A stretch of 64,000 nucleotides of DNA from Paenibacillus tuaregi (GTDB lineage: Bacteria > Bacillota > Bacilli > Paenibacillales > Paenibacillaceae), in contig NZ_LT575476.1 of the NCBI RefSeq assembly GCF_900086655.1, positions 1,778,503 through 1,842,502 of the forward strand, written 5' to 3'. Both the position numbers and the translations under genes were made by a program. The notes beneath the pieces were generated by a model. That model saw nothing but the letters and a program-made list of their open reading frames with translations. It did no database searches and was not told the DNA's origin. This document shows, in pieces, positions 31,963-40,965 of this stretch. Position 1 is the first letter of the stretch, and each line of letters opens with the position of its first letter.

Positions 31963-33636
31963 ATGAACAGAAAGAGACTGCTTATTGTTGTAACACTTAT
32001 ACTTGCTTTCAGTACCGTGCTGGCAGCCTGTGGGAATGGTAATTCTGGAAACTCATCCCAAGGTAATGCTGGTAGTCAAAATACCACGCTTGCCGCAGAT
32101 CAAACTTTCCATATCAACCTGGCTTCGGAACCGCCTACATTGGATCCGGCCCAGTCCCAGGATAATGTATCCAGTGCTGTGCTCAGAACTCTGTTTGAGG
32201 GCTTGACCCGAAAGGATAAGGACGGAAACGTTGTTCCAGGCGTTGCAGAGAAGTGGGAGCAGAATGGGAAGGAATATACATTCCACATTCGTAGCGATGC
32301 GAAATGGAGCAATGGTGATCCGGTAACCGCCAAGGATTTTGAATTCGCATGGAAACGGGTGCTCGACCCTGCGACAGTGCCAGCTCCTCCTTATGCATAC
32401 CAGCTATACTATATCAAGAATGCTCAGGCTTACAATGAGAAGAAGATTACGGATGCGAACCAAGTTGGTGTAAAAGCGATTGATGATAAAACACTGAAGG
32501 TTACTTTGGAGAATGAAACCCCGTATTTCCTGGGTTTAACCTCTTTCACAACGTATTATCCTGTTCATCAGTCTGTTAAGAACAACCCGAAATGGGCAAC
32601 TGACCCTAGTACTTTAGTTTCTAACGGACCGTTTAAATTAACAAACTGGACTACAGGACAGTCCTTGGAAGTAGATAAGAGTGACAAGTACTGGGATGCC
32701 AAGGATATTACTCTGAATAAAATCACCGCTTCTATCGTTGACCAAGCGGCAACGGAAGTAAGCAGCTATAAGAGCGGACAGCTTGATCTTGCGGGACAAC
32801 CTATCGGTGAGATTCCTACAGATCAAATTGCTTCCTTGAAATCCGAGACGCCTAATGAACTGACGATCAAGGGAATTGCATCAACGTACTATTATCTGTT
32901 CAATACAACTGCCAAGCCTTTTGATAATGTGAAAATCCGCCAGGCCTTCACTAAAGCCATCAACCGTAAGGCGTTGATTGAGAATGTGACGCTAGCCAAT
33001 CAAATTCCAGCATTTGGACTGGTGCCACCAGGAATCAAAGGCGTGGATAAAGAATATCGCGCTGAGAATCCGGATTCCGTACTTGGCAATGAAGATGTTA
33101 ATCAAGCCAAGACCCTGCTTGCGGAAGGTCTGAAGGAATCTGGACTTACGAAGCTGCCTAAAATCACATTGATTTACAACACAAATGACAATCACAAGAA
33201 GCTGGCCTTGGCCATTGCTGACATGTGGAAACAGAATCTTGGCGCAGAAGTTACGATTCAGAATCAAGAGTGGGGCGTCTTCCTGCAGAACCGTAGAAAC
33301 TTGAACTATCAAGTGGCACGTGCCGGATTCGGTGCTGACTACGATGATCCGATGACCTTTATTGACCTGTTTACATCAACTAGCGGCAATAACGATACCG
33401 GCTTCAAGAATGCGGAGTATGACAAACTTGTCAAAGAAGCTTACGCAAACAGCGACAACAAAGCGCGTAATGAAGCGATGAAGAAAGCGGAGAACATCCT
33501 TATCAAGGACAATCAGGTTATTCTTCCGATTTACTACTATACCAATATTCAGTTGGTAAAACCTTACGTGAAGGATGTTATTGTAGACTACGCCGGTCAG
33601 CTCGACATCACTCGTGTTAAGCTGATGGAACATTAA
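31963..33636 (+). CDS. oppA: Oligopeptide ABC transporter substrate-binding lipoprotein OppA
   Basis: A 557-residue family 5 binding protein. Lipobox LAAC gives lipidation at C23 (FSTVLAACGN). A Gly/Asn/Ser linker follows, then the binding domain with FHINLASEPPTLDPAQSQ near 47-64 and FEGLTRKDKDGNVVPG near 76. It captures peptides outside the membrane for import by OppBCDF. TATAAT at 31919-31924 is a likely -10, but the only TTGACC nearby is 8 bases upstream of it, too close for a normal sigma-A promoter. AAGGGAGA precedes the ATG. A strong hairpin at 33668 separates it from oppB. Confidence 0.95.
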   Translation: MNRKRLLIVVTLILAFSTVLAACGNGNSGNSSQGNAGSQNTTLAADQTFHINLASEPPTLDPAQSQDNVSSAVLRTLFEGLTRKDKDGNVVPGVAEKWEQNGKEYTFHIRSDAKWSNGDPVTAKDFEFAWKRVLDPATVPAPPYAYQLYYIKNAQAYNEKKITDANQVGVKAIDDKTLKVTLENETPYFLGLTSFTTYYPVHQSVKNNPKWATDPSTLVSNGPFKLTNWTTGQSLEVDKSDKYWDAKDITLNKITASIVDQAATEVSSYKSGQLDLAGQPIGEIPTDQIASLKSETPNELTIKGIASTYYYLFNTTAKPFDNVKIRQAFTKAINRKALIENVTLANQIPAFGLVPPGIKGVDKEYRAENPDSVLGNEDVNQAKTLLAEGLKESGLTKLPKITLIYNTNDNHKKLALAIADMWKQNLGAEVTIQNQEWGVFLQNRRNLNYQVARAGFGADYDDPMTFIDLFTSTSGNNDTGFKNAEYDKLVKEAYANSDNKARNEAMKKAENILIKDNQVILPIYYYTNIQLVKPYVKDVIVDYAGQLDITRVKLMEH

Positions 33637-33667
33637 TTGTAATCCTGTCATAACTAAATGATGGCTT

Positions 33668-33715
33668 CGGGGTGTATATGGAGGAACTGATCCTCTATAT
33701 ATATCCCGATTTTTT
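33668..33715 (+). terminator. Intra-operon terminator or attenuator between oppA and oppB
   Basis: An 18-bp stem with three G-U pairs joins 33668-33685 (CGGGGTGTATATGGAGGA) to 33691-33708 around ACTGA, followed by ATTTTTT. It probably stops most transcripts after oppA and lets a fraction through to the permease genes. Confidence 0.8.
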
Positions 33716-33799
33716 GTGTCAAGGAGTCTTTTCCATATCTTGTTTCAGTTGGAGAACTTTTTTAGAACTATACAAGGAAGATTGGGGTGAACAGCTGTT

Positions 33800-34732
33800 A
33801 TGGCCCGGTATATTGCCAGTAAGTTTCTATATATGTTGGTATCTCTGCTTATTCTAATTACAGCCACCTTCTTCTTAATGAAGGCTATCCCGGGAAATCC
33901 GTTTATGTCTGAGAAGCAGGTGCCTCCTCAAATCCGGGAACGTCTAATGGAGCAGTATGGCCTCAACAAGCCGCTTATCGTTCAGTACGGACAGTATCTG
34001 AAGAATATCGCCCAAGGCGACTTTGGGATTTCCATGAAAATGCAGAACAAAGAAGTGACCGGTCTGATTACGGATACCTTCGGTGCTTCCCTGAAGCTCG
34101 GTCTCGTAGCGATTGTAGTCTCTGTAATCGTGGGCGTCCTTCTGGGACTTCTTGCAGCTCTCTATCACCGCAAGCTGATTGATAATGTGGCGATGGTACT
34201 GGCCGTACTTGGAATCGCGGTGCCAAGTTTTGTAGTTGCTTCCATGCTTCAGTTCGTGTTTGCGCAGAAGGCAGGAATCTTCAATGTCATGGGCTTCAAT
34301 GGACCACTCGACTATGTTCTGCCAGTTGCGGCGCTTGCCGCGCAGCCGATTGCATTCATTGCCCGTCTGACCCGCTCCAGCATGCTGGAAGTGCTGCATG
34401 CCGACTACATTAAGACGGCCAGAGCCAAAGGGCTGAACTGGGCAGCCATTCTGTTCAGGCATGTTGTCCGCAACGGGATTCTGCCGGTTATCACCTATTT
34501 GGGACCGATGACGGCGAACATCATCACCGGCTCGGTTGTTATTGAGCAGATCTTCGGAATCGGCGGCCTTGGGAAAGTGTTTGTATCCAGTATCAGCAAC
34601 CGTGATTACACACTGATTATGGGTGTGACCATATTCTATGGCGTGATTCTGATGCTTGCCCGTTTCTTAACGGATATCGCCTATGTATTCGTAGATCCTC
34701 GTATTAAATTGTCGAACAGAAAGGAGGGCTAA
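33800..34732 (+). CDS. oppB: Oligopeptide ABC transporter permease OppB
   Basis: A 310-residue inner permease with six transmembrane helices. The N-terminal helix and extracytoplasmic loop (IPGNPFMSEKQVPPQIRERL) are typical of OppB/DppB. The EAA loop that contacts the ATPases is at about 195-215 (DYIKTARAKGLNWAAILFRH). It pairs with OppC to form the channel. The ATG at 33800 follows TTGGGGTG at a slightly long distance. It is separated from oppA by 163 bases holding the hairpin, and from oppC by only 3 bases. Confidence 0.95.
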   Translation: MARYIASKFLYMLVSLLILITATFFLMKAIPGNPFMSEKQVPPQIRERLMEQYGLNKPLIVQYGQYLKNIAQGDFGISMKMQNKEVTGLITDTFGASLKLGLVAIVVSVIVGVLLGLLAALYHRKLIDNVAMVLAVLGIAVPSFVVASMLQFVFAQKAGIFNVMGFNGPLDYVLPVAALAAQPIAFIARLTRSSMLEVLHADYIKTARAKGLNWAAILFRHVVRNGILPVITYLGPMTANIITGSVVIEQIFGIGGLGKVFVSSISNRDYTLIMGVTIFYGVILMLARFLTDIAYVFVDPRIKLSNRKEG

Positions 34733-34735
34733 CCG

Positions 34736-35689
34736 TTGGAAATGAAGAATGAGCTAATTCCGCAAGCCTCCGCCGCAAATTTGACAGCTGAGGATTTCCA
34801 GAAGATGGGGGAAGATGAGAAGCAGTCAGAAGTGATTCAGCGCGAGAGTCTCTCCGCTTGGCGGGATTCATGGGAGCGCCTGCGTTCCAACAAGCTGGCG
34901 ATGACCGGGCTGATTGTAATGGCACTCGTTGTTCTTATGGCTATCGTTGGCCCGATGATCTCCAAGTTTGATTACCAGACGAACGATCTCATGAATACGA
35001 ACAAACCGCCATCCTCACTTCACTGGTTCGGTACAGACGATCTGGGAAGGGACATGTTCGTGCGGACTTGGATGGGAGCCCGAATTTCCCTGATTGTTGG
35101 ACTGGCCGCCGCATTGATTGATCTTATGATCGGGGTAATCTACGGAGGCATTATGGGTTACTTCGGCGGACGTGTAGATGAGGTTATGAACAAATTCGCA
35201 GAAATTTTATATGCGATTCCTTATCTGCTCGTCACCATCCTGCTGTTGGTTGTTTTTGAACCGTCCCTTGGCACCATTATTCTGGCCCTGACGATAACCG
35301 GTTGGATCAACATGTCGTGGATCGTTCGCGGGGAGATTATGCAGCTCAAGAGCAGAGAATATGTGCTGGCTTCCCGATCCATGGGGGCAGGTTCAGGAAG
35401 ATTGCTGTTCCGTCATCTGCTCCCGAATGCTATGGGTCCGATTATTGTAACCCTGACCCTGTCGGTACCGAATGCCATCTTCTCCGAAGCATTTCTAAGC
35501 TACTTGGGGCTTGGTGTGCAGGAGCCTGTTGCTTCCCTGGGATCTATGATCAGCGCTTCCTTGTCAGGCTGGATGCTGTACCCTTGGCGCATGGTGTTTC
35601 CTGCTCTCTTAATCAGCTTGACGATGCTTGCATTTAATATATTTGGAGACGGTCTGCGCGATGCGCTTGACCCTAAATTGAAGAAGTAG
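34736..35689 (+). CDS. oppC: Oligopeptide ABC transporter permease OppC
   Basis: A 317-residue permease. A cytoplasmic N-terminal region of about 50 residues (ending SWERLRSNKLAMTG) is followed by six helices. FGTDDLGRDMF near 102 and the EAA loop REYVLASRSMGAGSGRLLFR near 204-223 are characteristic. The TTG at 34736 is taken as start because AAAGGAGGG (34720-34728) is 7 bases away; the ATG at 34742 would be too far. It ends a few bases before the ribosome site of oppD. Confidence 0.95.
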   Translation: MEMKNELIPQASAANLTAEDFQKMGEDEKQSEVIQRESLSAWRDSWERLRSNKLAMTGLIVMALVVLMAIVGPMISKFDYQTNDLMNTNKPPSSLHWFGTDDLGRDMFVRTWMGARISLIVGLAAALIDLMIGVIYGGIMGYFGGRVDEVMNKFAEILYAIPYLLVTILLLVVFEPSLGTIILALTITGWINMSWIVRGEIMQLKSREYVLASRSMGAGSGRLLFRHLLPNAMGPIIVTLTLSVPNAIFSEAFLSYLGLGVQEPVASLGSMISASLSGWMLYPWRMVFPALLISLTMLAFNIFGDGLRDALDPKLKK

Positions 35690-35704
35690 GAGGTGACCTT
35701 AGGA

Positions 35705-36700
35705 ATGGAACCGATCTTAGAAGTTAAAGATCTTCATGTGTCTTTCTCTGTCCGCGGTGGAGAGGTGAAAGCGGTAAGAGGAGTGAATTTCGCGGTAGGC
35801 AAGGGGGAGACGGTTGCCATAGTAGGTGAATCCGGGAGTGGTAAGAGTGTAACCGCTCAGACGATTATGCGCCTGATTCCTTCACCGCCCTCGAAGATTA
35901 AGTCAGGTCAGGTTATATTTAACGGCCAGGATCTGCTGGCCAAGACGAATAAACAAATGGAAGCAATCCGTGGCAAGGATATCGGAATGATTTTTCAGGA
36001 CCCTATGACCTCGCTCAATCCTACAATTAAAGTAGGCAAGCAAATTACTGAAGGATTGATCAAGCACCAGAACCTTGCACAGGCCGAGGCGAAGCAAAGA
36101 GGAATAGAAATGCTCAAATTGGTTGGCATTAAGAATGCGGAAGCCCGCTTTAACCAATATCCCCATGAATTCTCCGGAGGCATGCGTCAACGGGTGATGA
36201 TCGCGATTGCGTTGGCCTGCCGGCCAGCGCTCCTGATCGCGGATGAACCAACGACCGCGCTGGACGTTACTATACAAGCTCAAATTGTTGGTGTGATGAA
36301 GGACATGCAGAAGCGTTTTGGCACCTCGATTATCATGATTACGCATGATCTCGGTGTGGTGGCCGGCATGGCTGACCGGGTCATCGTTATGTACGCGGGG
36401 GAAGTAGTGGAGACCGGAACAAGTATGGAGATCTTCAAAAATCCCCAGCACCCGTATACCCGGGGCTTGCTCCGCTCCCTGCCCAGAATTGATCAGCGCA
36501 AGGATGAACCGCTTATTCCGATTGTTGGAACACCTCCCGATCTGATCAAACCGCCTGTGGGCTGCCCGTTTGCAGCCCGCTGCGAGCATGCGATGAAGGT
36601 GTGTCAGAATATCGACCCGGCTCCAACACATGAGAGTGACACCCATATGTCCCGCTGCTGGCTGCACCATCCTATGGCGCAGGAGGTGAAATCATCATGA
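35705..36700 (+). CDS. oppD: Oligopeptide ABC transporter ATPase OppD
   Basis: A 331-residue ABC ATPase. Walker A is GESGSGKS near 41, signature FSGGMRQR near 156 and Walker B LLIADEPTTALD near 175. The C-terminal Opp-type extension has the conserved cysteine cluster (VGCPFAARCEH...VCQ...SRC). The start is placed at ATG 35705, because AGGAGGTG at 35688-35695 serves it and overlaps the in-frame GTG at 35693. Its end overlaps oppF by 4 bases (ATGA). Confidence 0.95.
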   Translation: MEPILEVKDLHVSFSVRGGEVKAVRGVNFAVGKGETVAIVGESGSGKSVTAQTIMRLIPSPPSKIKSGQVIFNGQDLLAKTNKQMEAIRGKDIGMIFQDPMTSLNPTIKVGKQITEGLIKHQNLAQAEAKQRGIEMLKLVGIKNAEARFNQYPHEFSGGMRQRVMIAIALACRPALLIADEPTTALDVTIQAQIVGVMKDMQKRFGTSIIMITHDLGVVAGMADRVIVMYAGEVVETGTSMEIFKNPQHPYTRGLLRSLPRIDQRKDEPLIPIVGTPPDLIKPPVGCPFAARCEHAMKVCQNIDPAPTHESDTHMSRCWLHHPMAQEVKSS

Positions 36701-37632
36701 GTCAACCTTTAATTGAAGTCCAAGGGCTTAAGAAGTATTTCAACCTGGGTAAAGGCAATGTGCTGAAGGCTGTTAATGATATCAGCTTCTCTATTCAAGA
36801 AGGCGAGACACTGGGGGTTGTAGGGGAGTCTGGCTGCGGTAAATCCACAGCAGGCCGTACGATCCTCAGGCTGTATGAGCCTACGGCGGGAAGCGTAAAA
36901 TTTAATGGAACAGATATTTACAAGCTGTCTCCCGGTAAAATGAAAGCGATGCGCCGCGACATGCAGATGATCTTCCAGGACCCTTATGCCTCCCTTAATC
37001 CGAGATTCACGGTTACGGATATCATCGGCGAGGCCCTGGATATCCATAACCTGGCCGGAAGCCGTAAGGAGCGTAAGAAACGGGTTGAGGAGCTGCTTGA
37101 TATGGTGGGTCTTAATCCTGACCATGCCACACGGTACCCTCACGAATTCTCCGGGGGTCAACGCCAGCGGATCGGGATTGCACGGGCGCTTGCGGTGAAC
37201 CCGAAATTTATTATCTGTGATGAACCTATTTCGGCCTTGGATGTGTCCATTCAGGCCCAGGTAGTTAACCTGCTCCAGGATCTGCAGAGGAAGCTTGGTC
37301 TTACCTATCTGTTCATTGCCCATGATCTATCCATGGTCAAACACATCAGTAACCGGGTGGCGGTCATGTACCTGGGCAGAGTGGTCGAGCTTGCGGAGAG
37401 CGAGGAGCTCTACGCGAATCCTCTGCATCCGTACACGAAGACGCTGCTCTCGGCGATCCCGGTACCCGATCCGGAGATTGAAGCGAACAAGCAGCGGATT
37501 CTGCTGGAGGATCATGGTTCAGGGCCGATACACTCGGCCAAGGAAGGGTCTGCTGCCGGAGACATCTTTAATCTGGAAAATTCCCGTCTTGTTGAAGTGA
37601 ATCCAGGCCACTGGGTCGCTATGCCTTCATAA
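36697..37632 (+). CDS. oppF: Oligopeptide ABC transporter ATPase OppF
   Basis: A 311-residue ABC ATPase with Walker A GESGCGKS near 45, signature FSGGQRQR near 150 and Walker [13 protein letters not shown] near 169. It would form a heterodimer with OppD. The C-terminal tail differs from the usual family: after [10 protein letters not shown] it reads [17 protein letters not shown] and lacks the GCxFxxRC cysteine cluster present in OppD and in typical OppF proteins. The nucleotide-binding core is intact, so import is probably retained. A large terminator follows. Confidence 0.94.
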   Translation: MSQPLIEVQGLKKYFNLGKGNVLKAVNDISFSIQEGETLGVVGESGCGKSTAGRTILRLYEPTAGSVKFNGTDIYKLSPGKMKAMRRDMQMIFQDPYASLNPRFTVTDIIGEALDIHNLAGSRKERKKRVEELLDMVGLNPDHATRYPHEFSGGQRQRIGIARALAVNPKFIICDEPISALDVSIQAQVVNLLQDLQRKLGLTYLFIAHDLSMVKHISNRVAVMYLGRVVELAESEELYANPLHPYTKTLLSAIPVPDPEIEANKQRILLEDHGSGPIHSAKEGSAAGDIFNLENSRLVEVNPGHWVAMPS

Positions 37633-37634
37633 TA

Positions 37635-37702
37635 AAAAAACCGCCACACCATCATTCCACCCAAGGTTATAGAGTGGTATGATTAGTGTCGGCGGTTTTT
37701 CC
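37635..37702 (+). terminator. Terminator of the opp operon
   Basis: AAAAAACCGCC pairs with GGCGGTTTTT, with inner CAC/GTG, ATCAT/ATGAT and CCAC/GTGG pairings, in a long hairpin ending in a T run. Confidence 0.9.
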
Positions 37703-37783
37703 GTTTTCTTTTGACGGAGATCATCAAAGTTGAGTACAATCAAGTAGGGCTGGAATGGGCTACAGACAGGAGGATTATATCCC

Positions 37784-39415
37784 ATGAATGTGATATCTGA
37801 ACCGCTGCCATCGCAGCAGCCGCTGGCTGAAGCGCTGGTAACGGACTATGCTGCCGTTCGGCAGTTATATACAAATGATGCAAGACAGGATGCAAGTTGG
37901 ACAGAGCGGGCGGCATGGCTTGACCGTTCAGGGGAGACCCGGGTGGATCGCAAGGCAGTTGTGGAGGTCCTGCGGGAATTTAACCGCCGGCATAATCCTT
38001 CTCCCGAAGTGGCTGCTGCGCTGGATTTGCTGGAGCGGCCGGAAACTTTGGTTATCACGGGAGGCCAGCAGGCCGGGTTGTTCACTGGGCCGGTGCTTGT
38101 AATATATAAGGCGATCACCATTATACAAGCAGCGGAACAGGCTGCGAAGCGGCTTGACCGGCCAGTTGTGCCTATCTTCTGGATTGCGGGCGAGGATCAT
38201 GACTGGGAAGAGGCGAATCATGCTTATGTGCTGACCGGGGAGCTTGAGGTGAACCGAATTCGCATTACCAAAGGAGACGAGAAGCGGACTCAGGTAGGCC
38301 AGACAAAGGTGAATCCGGGTACCTGGAACGAAGCAATCCGGGAGTTGGCGGAGCTGCTGCCGGACAGCGAGCATAAAGCGGATCTCTTGGAAGAGGTAAG
38401 AGGGGTAGCCTCGCGTTCAGCCACGCTGTCTGAATTTTTTGCGAAGCTGCTGGGATTGTGGTTCGGCAGGTACGGACTGATCCTGTTGGACTCCTCGGAC
38501 CCCGGACTCAGGAAAGCCGAGCAGGCTGTGTTTGAACGGCTCATTATAAATAACGATGAGCTCGGGCAGGCTTATCAGGAGGCGGCGGAGCTGTCCGGGA
38601 AACTGGGCTTTGCTGCACAGGCGGAGGTTGCCGAGGATGGCGCGAACCTGTTTTACATACATGAAGAGGAGCGGCTTCTGTTGTTCAAGAGGGAGGGGAG
38701 GTACGAGGACCGCAAAGGCCTCGTTTCTTTCTCCAGAACCGATCTGCTGGAGCAGCTGCGGCTTTATCCCGAACGCTTCAGCAACAATGTGCTGACCCGT
38801 CCTTTGATGCAGGACTCTCTTTTTCCGGTGCTCGGTACGGTGCTGGGTGCCGGGGAGATCGCTTACTGGGCGCTTACCGGGGCAGCCTTTAAGGTGTTGG
38901 GACTGCAGATGCCGCTGCTTCTGCCAAGGATGTCCTTTACGGTGACGGATGGTACGGTTCAGAAGTACATGGACAAATACGGATTGACCTTTACCGACGT
39001 AAAGGACCGTTTAGCTGAGAAGCGGGAAGCTTGGCTGGCCGCTCAGATCAAGATTGATGTGGACACCCGCTTTGATGAGGTCAAGAAGTCTTTTGAGGCT
39101 CTATATGAGCCCTTTATTGAGGAGCTTGGCGCCATTCAGCGCGGACTTGTGCGGTTAGGTGCAGCTAACCAGGATAAGATTGCGGAGCAGATCGAGTTCC
39201 TCCGCCGGCGGACCAAGCTTGCAGTAGAGGAAGCTAACGATGCGGCATTGAGGCAGTGGGATTGTATCGGACAGACCCTGTTCCCTCTGGGAAAGCTGCA
39301 AGAGCGTGTGTTTAATGTATACTACTATTTAAATAAATACGGTAAAGATTGGATTCATGAGCTCATACAGGTTCCGTATGAGATTTCAGGCGGGCATCGC
39401 TTAATTCAGCTGTAA
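37784..39415 (+). CDS. bshC: Putative cysteine ligase BshC (bacillithiol synthesis)
   Basis: A 543-residue protein, near the usual 540. BshC is thought to add cysteine to glucosaminyl-malate in the last step of bacillithiol synthesis. Family motifs are LVITGGQQAGLFTGP near 88-102, FWIAGEDHDWEEAN near 130-143, and a long helical C-terminal region (LGAIQRGLVRLGAAN). It lies just before the division cluster, as in B. subtilis. ACAGGAGGATT precedes the ATG at 37784. The gap to the next gene is 30 bases, so they are likely co-transcribed. Confidence 0.93.
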   Translation: MNVISEPLPSQQPLAEALVTDYAAVRQLYTNDARQDASWTERAAWLDRSGETRVDRKAVVEVLREFNRRHNPSPEVAAALDLLERPETLVITGGQQAGLFTGPVLVIYKAITIIQAAEQAAKRLDRPVVPIFWIAGEDHDWEEANHAYVLTGELEVNRIRITKGDEKRTQVGQTKVNPGTWNEAIRELAELLPDSEHKADLLEEVRGVASRSATLSEFFAKLLGLWFGRYGLILLDSSDPGLRKAEQAVFERLIINNDELGQAYQEAAELSGKLGFAAQAEVAEDGANLFYIHEEERLLLFKREGRYEDRKGLVSFSRTDLLEQLRLYPERFSNNVLTRPLMQDSLFPVLGTVLGAGEIAYWALTGAAFKVLGLQMPLLLPRMSFTVTDGTVQKYMDKYGLTFTDVKDRLAEKREAWLAAQIKIDVDTRFDEVKKSFEALYEPFIEELGAIQRGLVRLGAANQDKIAEQIEFLRRRTKLAVEEANDAALRQWDCIGQTLFPLGKLQERVFNVYYYLNKYGKDWIHELIQVPYEISGGHRLIQL

Positions 39416-39445
39416 CCAACTCAATAGACGTGGAGGTAACCCATA

Positions 39446-40708
39446 GTGACGACTAAAGCCATTCAGAACAGCATCATCACCGATCTCTCCCTGGCTCCGG
39501 AGGGCCATCTGAAAATTGATTGGGTGGAAGCCCACATGCCGGTACTAAACCGTGTACGTAAGCAATTTGAAGAGGAGCAGCCATTTAAGGGGCTTAAAGT
39601 TTCGATCTGTCTTCATCTTGAAGCGAAAACGGCTTATCTGGCGAAGGTGGTTCAAGCCGGGGGTGCCGAAGTAACGATTACCGGAAGCAACCCGCTGTCC
39701 ACCCAAGATGACGTGTGTGCAGCACTAGTCGAAGACGGAATCACGGTGTTCGCCAAGTATAATCCGGACCCGGCCGAGTTCAAACAGCTGATTATCAAAG
39801 CGCTTGAGACCAAGCCGGATCTTATTATTGATGACGGCAGTGATTTTGCGTCGGTGCTTCACTCTGAGCGCCCGGACCTGCTTGAGACGATTCGCGGGGG
39901 TGCGGAAGAGACAACAACCGGCATTATCCGCCTGAAGGCGCTTGAGAAAGAGGGGACGCTTAAGTTCCCGATGGTTGCGGTGAATGATGCTTACTGCAAA
40001 TACCTGTTCGATAACCGGTATGGAACCGGGCAATCGGCATGGGACGGCTTGATTCGCACCACGAACCTTGTGGTAGCCGGTAAAACCGTAGTCGTTGTCG
40101 GATACGGCTGGTGTGGCAAGGGTGTAGCTATGCGGGCCAAGGGGCTTGGCGCGAAGGTTGTGGTTACGGAAGTGGACGCGATCCGTGCGGTTGAAGCCCA
40201 TATGGATGGATTTGAGGTTCTGCCGATGCTGGAAGCAGCCAAGGTAGGCGATTTCTTCATTACCGTAACCGGCAATCATTCTGTAATCCGCGGCGAGCAT
40301 TATGACGTGATCAAGGACGGGGCGATTCTGTCTAATGCGGGCCATTTCGATGTGGAAGTGAACAAGCCGGAGCTTGCCGAGAGAGCGGTATCGGTGCGCA
40401 CGGTCCGTAAGAATATTGAAGAATATAAGCTTAAGGACGGACGCAAAGTCTATTTGATTGCCGAAGGCAGACTGGTAAATCTAGGGGCTGCGGACGGCCA
40501 TCCAGCCGAAATTATGGATACAACCTTTGCCCTGCAGGCACTATCTCTGAAATATGTTAATGATCATTACAAGGAGATGGGCAGCTCAGTAATTAATGTT
40601 CCGTACGAGATTGATGAACAAGTGGCCAGATATAAGCTGGAAAGCCTCGGGATCACGATTGACACGCTCAGCGAGGAGCAGAAGGCGTACCTGGATAGCT
40701 GGAAATAA
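39446..40708 (+). CDS. Adenosylhomocysteinase-like enzyme with altered purine pocket
   Basis: A 420-residue NAD-dependent SAHH-superfamily protein; GTG 39446 follows TGGAGGTAA. Conserved: D130 (IIDDGSD), E154-E155 (GAEETTTG), N180-D181 and K185...D189 (AVNDAYCKYLFDN), NAD-binding GYGWCGKG at 219-226 and H300 (SNAGHFD). It lacks the insert and the C-terminal KPDHYRY of classical SAHH. The adenine-contacting segment HMTxET of human SAHH reads HLEAKT here (57-62), so Thr becomes Glu and Glu becomes Lys. This resembles the Thermotoga/methanogen branch, some of which act on S-inosylhomocysteine. Substrate is therefore uncertain; a role in methyl-cycle recycling is likely. Confidence 0.85.
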   Translation: MTTKAIQNSIITDLSLAPEGHLKIDWVEAHMPVLNRVRKQFEEEQPFKGLKVSICLHLEAKTAYLAKVVQAGGAEVTITGSNPLSTQDDVCAALVEDGITVFAKYNPDPAEFKQLIIKALETKPDLIIDDGSDFASVLHSERPDLLETIRGGAEETTTGIIRLKALEKEGTLKFPMVAVNDAYCKYLFDNRYGTGQSAWDGLIRTTNLVVAGKTVVVVGYGWCGKGVAMRAKGLGAKVVVTEVDAIRAVEAHMDGFEVLPMLEAAKVGDFFITVTGNHSVIRGEHYDVIKDGAILSNAGHFDVEVNKPELAERAVSVRTVRKNIEEYKLKDGRKVYLIAEGRLVNLGAADGHPAEIMDTTFALQALSLKYVNDHYKEMGSSVINVPYEIDEQVARYKLESLGITIDTLSEEQKAYLDSWK

Positions 40709-40779
40709 ACGTAGATGAATATTTGAAAAATGGGTTTGAGATGCCGCCGAGGCGTGGGCCCATTTACAAAAGTGGATAT

Positions 40780-40825
40780 GAACTCCCTTCCTGTTGAATG
40801 CAGGAAGGGAGTTCATTCATTTTCA
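40780..40825 (+). terminator. Strong hairpin terminator before mraZ
   Basis: GAACTCCCTTCCTG (40780-40793) and GAACTCCCTTCCTG's complement at 40801-40814 form a perfect 14-bp stem with a 7-base loop, followed by ATTCATTTT. Confidence 0.82.
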
Positions 40826-40877
40826 AGGTCTTTGTGCCGCAATTTACCATTATTTTTTTGCATCAGCTCAGAAGGAG

Positions 40878-40906
40878 TTTACAAGCAAGTAGAGAATAAG
40901 TATTAT
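40878..40906 (+). promoter_or_regulatory. Sigma-A promoter of the division/cell-wall cluster
   Basis: TTTACA (40878-40883) and TATTAT (40901-40906) are spaced 17 bases apart. Transcription would start near 40913, within the MraZ operator. Confidence 0.75.
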
Positions 40907-40910
40907 TTAT

Positions 40911-40950
40911 AAGTGGTGGAAAGTGGTGCAAAGTGGGGGAAAGAGGTAAG
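40911..40950 (+). promoter_or_regulatory. MraZ operator: four 10-bp tandem repeats
   Basis: Four contiguous decamers read AAGTGGTGGA, AAGTGGTGCA, AAGTGGGGGA and AAGAGGTAAG. Known MraZ sites are TGGG-type boxes repeated every 10 bases in front of mraZ. The position directly after the -10 suits autorepression. Confidence 0.8.
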
Positions 40951-40965
40951 GAGTGAGCGGAACCA

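Noticed and set aside
33672-33857. Short frame between oppA and oppB
   Set aside because: It begins inside the hairpin stem, has no ribosome site and runs into oppB.
35903-36670. 255-codon antisense frame in oppD
   Set aside because: Shadow frame; His- and Arg-rich sequence typical of reversed ABC ATPase codons.
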